Positions 46,425 through 58,837 of a stretch of 64,000 nucleotides of DNA are shown piece by piece. Under the pieces are notes generated by a model, which worked only from the letters and a program-made list of their open reading frames with translations, was not told where the DNA came from and searched no databases. Source of the DNA: Membranipora membranacea (taxonomy: Eukaryota; Bryozoa; Gymnolaemata; Cheilostomatida; Membraniporidae). A program made the translations under genes and the position numbers. How positions within the stretch are numbered: position 1 is the first letter of the stretch; every line of letters begins with the position of its first letter. The stretch covers positions 25,482,001 through 25,546,000 of the forward strand of contig OU612072.1 in the NCBI GenBank assembly GCA_914767715.1. Reading direction: 5' to 3'.

Positions 46425-47767
46425 ACCATTATCTTTAATTCATTCGACAGATACTATGGGCAAACAAAATTGGCTAGCCTGTGAAGACTGCAGAGACAAA
46501 AATAGGATACAATCTACAGTTTCTGCATACATTTAGATGGTTCTTGTCTGACTATTCATTCATTATTGCATCAAATAACCCTTATTGCGGCAACAACAAT
46601 ATTTCGCCTAATGTCGTCATCTGAGGCTAGCAAGCTTTACTCGATAAACCAATGATCATGATGAGCTATAAATATTGACATTTAGATAAAAGCTCAAAAA
46701 AGTGACAATAAATAATACAAATCACTGATTAACAACTCTAGAATACCATTGTTAACAGTTAAAAAGCATTGTTTGGTATTATAGATTTGGTATTTATGGC
46801 CATTACTGTCTCCTGTCATGGAAGTTGTTACTGCTATGTGACTGAAGCTTAGTTATTGCGCCATGATTCGGCGAAAATTGTTGGTGCCGCGCCCTAACAC
46901 CTAATATTTAATTATTCCTTTTATTCATACACTTAATTCCTTGAAATTTCTAGCAGGCATAATATAATATTATATAATATATAGAATTTCCAAAGCGAAT
47001 TTGTCTGGCCCTAGTAAAGGTCCTTTTGACAGCATATTTGGTTCTTTGGAAAGTGGTCCTGAAATTTGGTAGATTCATTGCGGCCGAGCTAATGTTTCAG
47101 CATAAAAAGGCCTGATGAGACCTCATCAAAACATTTGATAATTGTAATTCATGGCATAGATTACGCTAAGTGTAAACATTCAAAACAAAATAAATGCTGT
47201 GAATGACAGCCCAGGTGTAATCTCTTGTTCCCAGCAAAATTATTGTTGATTTTTCTTTATTATGGATATCTCTGGTGTATCATCTGCAACTGCATCTATT
47301 TGGCTAAGTTGACCTAACCTTAGGATCTGATTGTTATTTCGAGTACATTACGTTCACCTAGTTATGTTTCTTACCTTTGCATATTGGTGAGATATACGGT
47401 GCAAAGCTCTGTGTTGGAAAGGAATCCCAAATTATGGACACTGAGTGATACGAGTTTTAAGAATGCATATTCTTACTCGAAGAATTATCTAAAAGTTCTT
47501 GTTTTTTCGGCGACAAGACAACGAATAAGAACATATAAAATTAAGTAATATATAATATATTAAATGCTCGTAGATACTTATCAGCCTGCGATCGTTCCGC
47601 TTAGAAGTTTGGAAGAGTGAAAGTTTACTAGGAGTGATAAGATATGGTCGTTAAAGTTATCTTATAACTGACTTGTATTTCAGGGAATCGTGTGTTATTG
47701 ATAATCAGATATATTAAATATTCGTTGACAGGGCTGTTGTAGGAGAGAAGGTCCTTTTGGTGATAGC

Positions 47768-48360
47768 TAGTGTTGTATTCAGGGTCGGGTTTCGGGTTTC
47801 TGTGGTCGGGTCAAGTCGGGTCAGAGGTCTACATCCTTACGGGTCTCAACTACTAGAGTGATGGTCAAAATACTGCGTTCACCTGGACCCCGAACCTGAG
47901 ACCTAGTGCACTACAGTCCACGATCTTAACCGATGATTTCGGAAATAGAGACTATACGATGATAAAACATTTAGCTATTAGTCATGCTTTTGCTGTGATT
48001 ATTATGAACGGCTTACAACACTGCATAAAGCTTCAGACATCTATAATTCAATAAATACTTGACAGAATTTGATGGAACTTGGTCTCAACATAGTTCATTA
48101 TGTCTAGATGATATATTACAAGCTGAATCAAACTTAACATGTACTACTAGCTAATTGCACTAGTGATTAGTGGATGAATATCCATCATTATTTTAAATTG
48201 TGATATCTGAAGACAGTGTAGGAGTAGGACATCGACTTATGAAGTCGTAATGTAAATCCATTTCATGCGCTCTTTTCGACTCGACCCGACTCGTACCTGA
48301 ATTTAGGGAAAGTTCAGTGGCTCGGCTCATTTTCATTTTTGCTGGCTCAATACAGCACTA
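47768..48360 (+). mobile_element. 593-bp hAT-like MITE, copy 1
   Basis: Terminal inverted repeats TAGTGTTGTATTCAG and (reverse complement of the right end) TAGTGCTGTATTGAG. It is flanked by GTGATAGC (47760-47767) and GTGATAGG (48361-48368). The empty site in U1 reads TTGGTGATAGCGTTTTAAAG, proving insertion with an 8-bp target duplication, the hAT hallmark. Subterminal CGGGTCGGGTTTCGGG and CGACTCGACCCGACTCG motifs form further inverted repeats. There is no transposase, so it is a non-autonomous element. Orientation is arbitrary. Confidence 0.9.
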
Positions 48361-48369
48361 GTGATAGGG

Positions 48370-49561
48370 TTTTAAAGTATGATTGTAAATGATTGAAAAG
48401 TGATGAAGTACCAAAGCTACATTCAAAAATGCCACTCGGAGCCACGTCCTCAAACTTCTCAATTAATGAGTCAGTTCTTATCATTTCATTTTAGCCTACT
48501 GCTACATTGTTCTAACTTTTCTTTTCCTAGCTATTGTGTATTAACTTGTGTAATGTTTTACTGCTAATTAATGACTGCGTGTACTTTGTAATTTTACCTG
48601 TCATTGTTCTTGATTTTTAGTTACATGTCTTTTTAATTCTACACCATATTTTTATCAATTTTTCTGTTTTCTGGGTACAAGTCCTAAGGACTTATTTTTC
48701 TCCAGAATAAACATGGAATATATATATAAGGGCTTGACTGAGTAGCAGCTTCTCTGTTATAATCTACGAAGTCTACTATATCACTGAGCAAAGTGTGAAT
48801 GTGTTCGGAAGTTTTGGTGTGTTTTTGCAAACCATTATCTGTAATTCATTTGACAGATACTATGGGCAAACCAAATTGGCCAGCCTGTGAAGACTGCAGA
48901 GACAAAAAGAGGATACAATCTACAGTTTTTGCATACATTTAGATGGTTCTTGTCTGACTATTCATTCATTATTGTATCAACACCAATTTTTCGCCTAATG
49001 TCATCACAATGACTAAGCTATGGCCACATAACAATGGTGACAGTCATGACAGCGGATAGGAATGGACAGGAATACCAAATATATCATACTGAACAATGCC
49101 TACCAGATGTTGACAATGGTATTTCAGAGTTATTAATCAGCGATTTGTATGTTTTATGGTCTCTTTTATATGCTGTTATCTAAATGTCCATATTGAAAAC
49201 CGATCATGATCACATGGCTTATGGAGTAAAGCTAGCTAGCTGTAACTGATATACCATGAATATTTTCACAATGTTTTCATTTCACCATTTAATTCGCTAT
49301 ACAGTCTGAATAATTTCAACCGACGCCAGAAATTGTTTCAATAAATTAGTCATAAAAGCAGGAATGGCTTTGGGGCAGTCCTACGTTGTATTTATGTACT
49401 TATGCATAAAAAGTTCAATGCGAAAGGTGAATTCAACTCAAATAATTTAACTTTTAAATGATTTAAATTGTAACGGTAAGTAACAAGTTATTTCGGTATG
49501 AAACCGTTAAGACTCTGTTATTAAATCAAAGGCGTATTAGATGACCCAGCTGAAACTCACA
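48370..49561. repeat. inner inverted repeat, left arm (1192 bp)
   Basis: Reverse complement of 51015-52206: every checked pair of positions sums to 100576. The arm contains the retroelement end, unit exon 2 sequence and the CTAGCTAGCTG / ATGATCACATGG region. Arm-to-arm differences are few, for example TAGCAGC against TCGCAGC near 48740. Confidence 0.9.
48419..48728 (+). mobile_element. ~310-bp retroelement 3' end, copy 1
   Basis: Inserted in unit sequence between CCAAAGCT and AAGGGCTTGAC. It ends with a 15-bp palindrome AAGTCCTAAGGACTT, then CCAGAATAAACATGG and a (TA)n tail, the layout of a CR1/L2-type 3' UTR (hairpin, AATAAA-like, simple repeat). No RT frame is retained. Some unit bases (GTTCTGAAT) are missing at the site. 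Other copies: 51848-52157 (minus), 57695-58004 (plus), 61124-61433 (minus). Confidence 0.55.
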
Positions 49562-51014
49562 ATGTGAAGACTGCAGAGACAAAAATAGGATACAGTCTAC
49601 AGTTTCTGCATACATTTAGATGGTTCTTGTCTGACTATTCATTCATTATTGCATCAAATAACCATTATTGCGGCAACAACAATAATATTTCGCCTATTGT
49701 CGTCATCTGAGGCTAGCTAGCTTTACTCCATTAGTCCGATGATCATGATGAGCTATTAATATTGACATTTAGATAAAAGCGAATAAAAGTGACAATAAAT
49801 GATACAAATCACTGATTAACAACTCTAGATTACCATTGTTAACAGTTGAAAAGCATTGTTTGGTATTATAGATTTGGTATTCATGGCCCTCACTGTCTCC
49901 TGTCATGAAAGTTATCACTGTGATGTGACTGAAGCTTAGTCATTGTGACATGATTAGGCGAAAATTGTTGGTGCCGCACCCTAACACCTAATATTTATTT
50001 CTTCCTTTTATTTATACACTTAATTCCTTGGAATTTCTAGTAGTTATAATATGATATTATATAATATATAGAATTTCCAAAGAGAACTTCTCTGGCCCTA
50101 GTAAAGGTCCTTTTGACAGCATATTTGGCTCTATGGAAAGTGGTCCTGAAATTTAGTAGATTCATTGCAGCCGAGCTAATGTTTCAGCATAAAAAGGCCT
50201 GATGAGACCTCATCAAAACGTTTGATAATTGTAATTCATGGCATTGATTACGCTAAATGTAAACATTCAAAACGAAATATGCTGTGAATGACAGCCCAGG
50301 TGTAACCTCTTGCTCCCAGAAAAATTATTGTTGATTTTTCTTTATTATGGATTTCTCTGATGTATCATCTGCAACTGCATCCATTTGGATAAGTTGACCT
50401 AACCTTAGGATCTGATTGTTATTTCGAGTACATTACAGTCACCTAATTTTGTTTCTTACCTTTGCATATTGGTGAGATATACGGTGCAAAGCTCTGTGTT
50501 GGAAAGGAATCTCAAATTATGGACACTGTTCCCCTTCAATGAGTGATACAAGTTTTTAGAATGCATATTCTTACTCGAAGAATTATTTAATAGTTCTTGT
50601 TTTTTCGGCGACAAGACAACAAATAAGAACATATAAGATTAAGTAATATATAATATATTAAATGCTCGTAGGAACTGATCAGCCTGAGATCGTTCCCCTT
50701 AGAAGTTTGGAAGAGTGAAAGTTCAATAGGAGTAAAACAAACGTGGTGATCACGTGTTGAAATGGTAAAGACTTTCACCTGACCAGACTAACCCGTGTGG
50801 ACCACGTGTGGCTATGGTGTTTTATGCCAAAAAACTATCCAAGAAAACAACACCAAATATAATGGGGGTAGTGATGTGAATTTATAATAATAAACAAGCC
50901 TTCACAATTACAAATTACAATAACAAGACATTGCAACTGGCTCATATCCAATATCAATTGACAACAGTTACAATACAAAAACATGACAATGCCGATATTT
51001 AAGTTCTGAAGATT
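49562..51014. repeat. 1453-bp central segment, orientation 1
   Basis: Lies between the two 1192-bp inverted arms. It holds a unit fragment (with open exon 1 at 50632-50460), a ~200-bp unique stretch at 50733-50930 with CACGTG motifs, and a piece related to copies A-C (CAAGACATTGCAACTGGCTC). The same segment occurs in reverse at 58838-60290 between the same arms. Confidence 0.9.
50460..50632 (-). CDS. 1.55-kb unit gene, exon 1 only, in central segment
   Basis: Open 57-codon exon with donor at 50459-50455, but its exon 2 is cut off at 49562 by the inverted-repeat arm, so it cannot make the same transcript. The mirror copy at 59220-59392 has the same limitation. Confidence 0.3.
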
Positions 51015-52206
51015 TGTGAGTTTCAGCTGGGTCATCTAATACGCCTTTGATTTAATAACAGAGTCTTAACGGTTTCATACCGAAATAACTTGTTACTTAC
51101 CGTTACAATTTAAATCATTTAAAAGTTAAATTATTTGAGTTGAATTCACCTTTAGCATTGAACTTTTTATGCATAAGTACATAAATACAACGTAGGACTG
51201 CCCCAAAGCCATTCCTGCTTTTATGACTAATTTATTGAAAGAATTTCTGGCGTCGGTTGAAATTATTCAGACTGTATAGCGAATTAAATGGTGAAATGAA
51301 AACATTGTGAAAATATTCATGGTATATCAGTTACAGCTAGCTAGCTTTACTCCATAAGCCATGTGATCATGATCGGTTTTCAATATGGACATTTAGATAA
51401 CAGCATATAAAAGAGACCATAAAACATACAAATCGCTGATTAATAACTCTGAAATACCATTGTCAACATCTGGTAGGCATTGTTCAGTATGATATATTTG
51501 GTATTCCTGTCCATTCCTATCCGCTGTCATGACTGTCACCATTGTTATGTGGCCATAGCTTAGTCATTGTGATGACATTAGGCGAAAAATTGGTGTTGAT
51601 ACAATAATGATTGAATAGTCAGACAAGAACCATCTAAATGTATGCAGAAACTGTAGATTGTATCCTATTTTTGTCTCTGCAGTCTTCACAGGCTAGCCAA
51701 TTTGGTTTGCCCATAGTATCTGTCAAATGAATTACAGATAATGGTTTGCAAAAACACACCAAAACTTCCGAACACATTCACACTTTGCTCAGTGATATAG
51801 TAGACTTCGTAGATTATAACAGAGAAGCTGCGACTCAGTCAAGCCCTTATATATATATTCCATGTTTATTCTGGAGAAAAATAAGTCCTTAGGACTTGTA
51901 CCCAGAAAACAGAAAAATTGATAAAAATATGGTGTAGAATTAAAAAGACATGTAACTAAAAATCAAGAACAATGACAGGTAAAATTACAAAGTACACGCA
52001 GTCATTAATTAGCAGTAAAACATTACACAAGTTAATACACAATAGCTAGGAAAAGAAAAGTTAGAACAATGTAGCAGTAGGCTAAAATGAAATGATAAGA
52101 ACTGACTCATTAATTGAGAAGTTTGAGGACGTGGCTCCGAGTGGCATTTTTGAATGTAGCTTTGGTACTTCATCACTTTTCAATCATTTACAATCATACT
52201 TTAAAA
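51015..52206. repeat. inner inverted repeat, right arm (1192 bp)
   Basis: Partner of 48370-49561. It ends at CATACTTTAAAA, where the palindrome also ends and minisatellite sequence begins. Confidence 0.9.
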
Positions 52207-52445
52207 CATTAGACACCCTTGTACTGACCTCCTCCTGTATAAACATTAGACACCCTGTACTGACCTCCCCCTGTATGAACATTAGACATCCCTGTACTGA
52301 AAGTTTAATAGGGGTAATAAGATATGGCAGTTTAAGTTATATTATAACTGACTTGTATTTCAGGGAATCGGGTGTATTGATAATCAGATAGAATAAATAT
52401 TAGTTGATAGGGCTGGTCCTGAAAAATTATATAATATCTGCAGGT

Positions 52446-52649
52446 TTATGTTGTAGGAGAGAAGGGTCCTTTTGGTGATAGCGTTTTAAAGTATGATTGT
52501 ACATGATTGAAAAGTGCTGAATACCAAAGCTGTTCTGAATAAGGGCTCGACTGAGTAGCAGCTTCTCTGTTATAATCTACGAAGTCTACTATATCACAGA
52601 GCAAAGTGTGTAATGTGTTAGGAAGTTTTGGTGTGTTTTTGCAAACCAT
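52446..52649 (-). pseudogene. unit exon 2, duplicated copy (U1-type)
   Basis: Encodes the same residues as 44671-44874. Exon 1 is missing because the unit is cut at 52829 by the minisatellite junction. Confidence 0.4.
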
Positions 52650-52837
52650 TATATTTAATTCATTTGACAGATACTATGGGCAAACCAAATTGGCTAGCCT
52701 GTGAAGACTGAAGAGACAAAAATAGGATACAGTCTACAGTTTCTGCATACATTTAGATGGTTCTTGTCTGACTATTCATTCATCATTGCATCAAATAACC
52801 ATTATTGCGGCAACAACAATAATATTTCACCAAAAGA

Positions 52838-53802
52838 ACCTTTCTCTCCTCCTGTATAAACATTAGACACCCCTGTACTGTCCTCCTCCTGTATAAACAT
52901 GAGACATCTCTGTACTGTCCTCCCCCGTATGAACATTAGACATCTCCGTACTGACCTCCTCCTGTATAAACGTTAGACACCCCTGTACTGACCTCCTCCT
53001 GTATGAACATTAGACACCCCTGTACTGTCCTCCCCCTGTATGAACATTAGACACCCCTGTACTGTCCTCCTCCTGTATATAACATTAGACACCCCTGTAC
53101 TGACCTCCTCCTGTATAAACATTAGACATCTCTGTACTGTCCTCCCCCTGTATGAACATTAGACATCTCTGTACTGTCCTCCCTCTGTATAAACATTAGA
53201 CACCCCTGTACTGTCCTCCTCCTGTATAAACATTAGACACCCCTGTACTGACCTCCTCCTGTATAAACATTAGACATCTCTGTACTGTCCTCCCCCAGTA
53301 TGAACATTAGACACCCCTGTACTGACCTCCTCCTGTATAAACATTAGACACCCCTGTACTGACCTCCTCCTGTATAAACATTAGACACCCCTCTACTTAC
53401 CTCCTCCTGTATAAACATTAGACACCCCTCTACTGACCTCCTCCTGTATAAACATTAGACACTCCTCTACTGACCTCCTCCTGTATAAACATTAGACACC
53501 CTTGTACTGACCTCCTCCTGTATAAACATTAGACACCCCTGTACTGACCTCCTCCTGTATAAACATTAGACACCCTTGTACTGACCTCCTCCTGTATAAA
53601 CATTAGACACCCTGTACTGACCTCCTCCTGTATGAACATTAGACATCTCTGTACTGTCCTCCCCCAGTATGAACATTAGACACCCCTGTACTGACCTCCT
53701 CCTGTATAAACATTAGACACCCCTGTACTGACCTCCTCCTGTATAAACATTAGACACCCTGTACTGACCTCCCCCTGTATGAACATTAGACATCCCTGTA
53801 CT
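52838..53802. repeat. 37-bp minisatellite, second array, about 26 copies
   Basis: Same unit and largely the same order of variants as 43680-44523, but about three repeats longer. Extra units near 53630-53760 (GACATCTC, CCCCCAGTATG, GACACCCTG) duplicate earlier ones, showing copy-number change after duplication. Confidence 0.95.
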
Positions 53803-56800
53803 GAAAGTTTAATAGGGGTAATAAGATATGGCAGTTTAAGTTATATTATAACTGACTTGTATTTCAGGGAATCGGGTGTATTGATAATCAGATAGAATAA
53901 ATATTAGTTGATAGGGCTGGTCCTGAAAAATTATATAATATCTGCAGGTTTATGTTGTAGGAGAGAAGGGTCCTTTTGGTGATAGCGTTTTAAAGTATGA
54001 TTGTACATGATTGAAAAGTGCTGAATACCAAAGCTGTTCTGAATAAGGGCTCGACTGAGTAGCAGCTTCTCTGTTATAATCTACGAAGTCTACTATATCA
54101 CAGAGCAAAGTGTGTAATGTGTTAGGAAGTTTTGGTGTGTTTTTGCAAACCATTATATTTAATTCATTTGACAGATACTATGGGCAAACCAAATTGGCTA
54201 GCCTGTGAAGACTGAAGAGACAAAAATAGGATACAGTCTACAGTTTCTGCATACATTTAGATGGTTCTTGTCTGACTATTCATTCATTATTGCATCAAAT
54301 AACCATTATTGCGGCAACAACAATAATATTTCGCCTATTGTCGTCATCTGAGGCTAGCTAGCTTTACTCCATTAGTCCGATGATCATGATGAGCTATTAA
54401 TATTGACATTTAGATAAAAGCGAATAAAAGTGACAATAAATGATACAAATCACTGATTAACAACTCTAGATTACCATCGTTAACAGTTGAAAAGCATTGT
54501 TTGGTATTATAGATTTGGTATTCATGGCCCTCACTGTCTCCTGTCATGAAAGTTATCACTGTGATGTGACTGAAGCTTAGTCATTGTGACATGATTAGGC
54601 GAAAATTGTTGGTGCCGCACCCTAACACCTAATATTTATTTCTTCCTTTTATTTATACACTTAATTCCTTGGAATTTCTAGTAGTTATAATATGATATTA
54701 TATAATATATAGAATTTCCAAAGAGAACTTCTCTGGCCCTAGTAAAGGTCCTTTTGACAGCATATTTGGCTCTATGGAAAGTGGTCCTGAAATTTAGTAG
54801 ATTCATTGCAGCCGAGCTAATGTTTCAGCATAAAAAGGCCTGATGAGACCTCATCAAAACGTTTGATAATTGTAATTCATGGCATTGATTACGCTAAATG
54901 TAAACATTCAAAACGAAATATGCTGTGAATGACAGCCCAGGTGTAACCTCTTGCTCCCAGAAAAATTATTGTTGATTTTTCTTTATTATGGATTTCTCTG
55001 ATGTATCATCTGCAACTGCATCCATTTGGATAAGTTGACCTAACCTTAGGATCTGATTGTTATTTCGAGTACATTACAGTCACCTAATTTTGTTTCTTAC
55101 CTTTGCATATTGGTGAGATATACGGTGCAAAGCTCTGTGTTGGAAAGGAATCTCAAATTATGGACACTGTTCCCCTTCAATGAGTGATACAAGTTTTTAG
55201 AATGCATATTCTTACTCGAAGAATTATTTAATAGTTCTTGTTTTTTCGGCGACGAGACAACAAATAAGAACATATAAGATTAAGTAATATATATATTAAA
55301 TACTCGTAGGAACTGATCAGCCTGAGATCGTTCCCCTTAGAAGTTTGGAAGAGTGAAAGTTGAATAGGAGTAATAATATATGGTAGTTTAAGTTATATTA
55401 TAACTGATTTGTATTTCAGGGAATCGTGTGTTATTGATAATCAGATAGATTTAATATTAGTTGATAGGGCTGGTCCTGAGAAATTATATAATAGCTGCAG
55501 GTTTATGTTGTAGGAGAGGAGGGTCCTTTTGGTGATATCGTTTTAAAGTAAGATTGTAAATGATTGAAAAGTGCTGAATACCAAAGCTGTTCTGAATAAG
55601 GGCTTGACTGAGTGGCAGCTTCTCTGTATTGATCTACGATTTCTACTATATCACTGAGCAAAGTGTGAATGTGTTTGGAAGATTTGGTGCGTTTTTGCAA
55701 ACCATTATCTTTAATTCATTCGACAGATACTATGGGCAAACAAAATTGGCTAGCCTGTGAAGACTGCAGAGACAAAAATAGGATACAATCTACAGTTTCT
55801 GCATACATTTAGATGGTTCTTGTCTGACTATTCATTCATTATTGCATCAAATAACCCTTATTGCGGCAACAACAATATTTCGCCTAATGTCGTCATCTGA
55901 GGCTAGCAAGCTTTACTCGATAAACCAATGATCATGATGAGCTATAAATATTGACATTTAGATAAAAGCTCAAAAAAGTGACAATAAATAATACAAATCA
56001 CTGATTAACAACTCTAGAATACCATTGTTAACAGTTAAAAAGCATTGTTTGGTATTATAGATTTGGTATTTATGGCCATTACTGTCTCCTGTCATGGAAG
56101 TTGTTACTGCTATGTGACTGAAGCTTAGTTATTGCGCCATGATTCGGCGAAAATTGTTGGTGCCGCGCCCTAACACCTAATATTTAATTATTCCTTTTAT
56201 TCATACACTTAATTCCTTGAAATTTCTAGCAGGCATAATATAATATTATATAATATATAGAATTTCCAAAGCGAATTTGTCTGGCCCTAGTAAAGGTCCT
56301 TTTGACAGCATATTTGGTTCTTTGGAAAGTGGTCCTGAAATTTGGTAGATTCATTGCGGCCGAGCTAATGTTTCAGCATAAAAAGGCCTGATGAGACCTC
56401 ATCAAAACATTTGATAATTGTAATTCATGGCATAGATTACGCTAAGTGTAAACATTCAAAACAAAATAAATGCTGTGAATGACAGCCCAGGTGTAATCTC
56501 TTGTTCCCAGCAAAATTATTGTTGATTTTTCTTTATTATGGATATCTCTGGTGTATCATCTGCAACTGCATCTATTTGGTTAAGTTGACCTAACCTTAGG
56601 ATCTGATTGTTATTTCGAGTACATTACGTTCACCTAGTTATGTTTCTTACCTTTGCATATTGGTGAGATATACGGTGCAAAGCTCTGTGTTGGAAAGGAA
56701 TCCCAAATTATGGACACTGAGTGATACGAGTTTTAAGAATGCATATTCTTACTCGAAGAATTATCTAAAAGTTCTTGTTTTTTCGGCGACAAGACAACGA

Positions 56801-56894
56801 ATAAGAACATATAAAATTAAGTAATATATAATATATTAAATGCTCGTAGATACTTATCAGCCTGCGATCGTTCCGCTTAGAAGTTTGGAAGAGT
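53803..56894 (-). repeat. two 1.55-kb units, direct copies of U1 and U2
   Basis: Unit starts at 53803, 55355 and 56895. Near-identical to 44524-47618, with a 3-bp loss in an AT run near 55290. Exon 2 frames are at 54153-53950 and 55700-55503. Confidence 0.9.
55101..55273 (-). CDS. 1.55-kb unit gene, exon 1, duplicated unit
   Basis: 57 codons plus two bases from ATG at 55273 to the AAAG/GTAAGA donor (55100-55096), as at 45994-45822, but with HNLRF. With exon 2 at about 54211-53950 it would have the same gene structure and the same TAG. Confidence 0.4.
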
Positions 56895-57043
56895 GAAAGT
56901 TTACTAGGAGTGATAAGATATGGTCGTTAAAGTTATCTTATAACTGACTTGTATTTCAGGGAATCGTGTGTTATTGATAATCAGATATATTAAATATTCG
57001 TTGACAGGGCTGTTGTAGGAGAGAAGGTCCTTTTGGTGATAGC

Positions 57044-57636
57044 TAGTGTTGTATTCAGGGTCGGGTTTCGGGTTTCTGTGGTCGGGTCAAGTCGGGTCAG
57101 AGGTCTACATCCTTACGGGTCTCAACTACTAGAGTGATGGTCAAAATACTGCGTTCACCTGGACCCCGAACCTGAGACCTAGTGCACTACAGTCCACGAT
57201 CTTAACCGATGATTTCGGAAATAGAGACTATACGATGATAAAACATTTAGCTATTAGTCATGCTTTTGCTGTGATTATTATGAACGGCTTACAACACTGC
57301 ATAAAGCTTCAGACATCTATAATTCAATAAATACTTGACAGAATTTGATGGAACTTGGTCTCAACATAGTTCATTATGTCTAGATGATATATTACAAGCT
57401 GAATCAAACTTAACATGTACTACTAGCTAATTGCACTAGTGATTAGTGGATGAATATCCATCATTATTTTAAATTGTGATATCTGAAGACAGTGTAGGAG
57501 TAGGACATCGACTTATGAAGTCGTAATGTAAATCCATTTCATGCGCTCTTTTCGACTCGACCCGACTCGTACCTGAATTTAGGGAAAGTTCAGTGGCTCG
57601 GCTCATTTTCATTTTTGCTGGCTCAATACAGCACTA
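57044..57636 (+). mobile_element. 593-bp hAT-like MITE, copy 2
   Basis: Identical length and ends to copy 1, with the same flanking 8-mers, so it was copied as part of the segmental duplication rather than by transposition. Confidence 0.9.
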
Positions 57637-58837
57637 GTGATAGGGTTTTAAAGTATGATTGTAAATGATTGAAAAGTGATGAAGTACCAAAGCTACATTC
57701 AAAAATGCCACTCGGAGCCACGTCCTCAAACTTCTCAATTAATGAGTCAGTTCTTATCATTTCATTTTAGCCTACTGCTACATTGTTCTAACTTTTCTTT
57801 TCCTAGCTATTGTGTATTAACTTGTGTAATGTTTTACTGCTAATTAATGACTGCGTGTACTTTGTAATTTTACCTGTCATTGTTCTTGATTTTTAGTTAC
57901 ATGTCTTTTTAATTCTACACCATATTTTTATCAATTTTTCTGTTTTCTGGGTACAAGTCCTAAGGACTTATTTTTCTCCAGAATAAACATGGAATATATA
58001 TATAAGGGCTTGACTGAGTCGCAGCTTCTCTGTTATAATCTACGAAGTCTACTATATCACTGAGCAAAGTGTGAATGTGTTCGGAAGTTTTGGTGTGTTT
58101 TTGCAAACCATTATCTGTAATTCATTTGACAGATACTATGGGCAAACCAAATTGGCTAGCCTGTGAAGACTGCAGAGACAAAAATAGGATACAATCTACA
58201 GTTTCTGCATACATTTAGATGGTTCTTGTCTGACTATTCAATCATTATTGTATCAACACCAATTTTTCGCCTAATGTCATCACAATGACTAAGCTATGGC
58301 CACATAACAATGGTGACAGTCATGACAGCGGATAGGAATGGACAGGAATACCAAATATATCATACTGAACAATGCCTACCAGATGTTGACAATGGTATTT
58401 CAGAGTTATTAATCAGCGATTTGTATGTTTTATGGTCTCTTTTATATGCTGTTATCTAAATGTCCATATTGAAAACCGATCATGATCACATGGCTTATGG
58501 AGTAAAGCTAGCTAGCTGTAACTGATATACCATGAATATTTTCACAATGTTTTCATTTCACCATTTAATTCGCTATACAGTCTGAATAATTTCAACCGAC
58601 GCCAGAAATTCTTTCAATAAATTAGTCATAAAAGCAGGAATGGCTTTGGGGCAGTCCTACGTTGTATTTATGTACTTATGCATAAAAAGTTCAATGCTAA
58701 AGGTGAATTCAACTCAAATAATTTAACTTTTAAATGATTTAAATTGTAACGGTAAGTAACAAGTTATTTCGGTATGAAACCGTTAAGACTCTGTTATTAA
58801 ATCAAAGGCGTATTAGATGACCCAGCTGAAACTCACA

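Larger units (their letters stand above)
44524..47618 (-). repeat. two full ~1.55-kb tandem units (U1, U2)
   Basis: Unit starts (GAAAGTTNAATAGG) fall at 44524, 46079 and 47619, giving periods of 1555 and 1540 bp. U1 and U2 are clearly homologous but differ by many substitutions, and their direct copies at 53803-56894 match each far more closely. Each contains, on the minus strand, a two-exon gene structure and, in between, the block CCTGATGAGACCTC shared with 6.55 and 42.05 kb. Confidence 0.9.
45852..52206. repeat. giant palindrome, left arm (at least 6355 bp)
   Basis: Every position n here corresponds to the complement of 109852 minus n in 57646-64000. Private variants are mirrored (GGCCAGCC with AAAGAGGA at 48880-48910 and 60940-60970; ATTGTTTCA at 49345 and 60507; GCGACTCAG at 51840 and 58012). 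Only scattered mismatches were seen (about 60327, 61790, 63576). The arm may extend left beyond 45852, as its partner runs off the window. Confidence 0.95.
52207..57645. repeat. palindrome spacer: direct copy of 43.7-48.4 kb
   Basis: Not palindromic itself. 52207-52829 repeats 44430-45051, then at ATATTTC a junction leads into ACCAAAAGAACC and a second minisatellite. 53803-57645 repeats 44524-48369 (offset 9276-9279 bp, including the MITE and the retroelement junction). The direct repeat continues into the right arm as far as 58837. Confidence 0.9.

Noticed and set aside
50587-50778. 63-codon minus frame and its mirror at 59074-59265
   Set aside because: It opens at GTG, overlaps the real exon 1 frame in another phase, and the two copies are identical only because of the palindrome.
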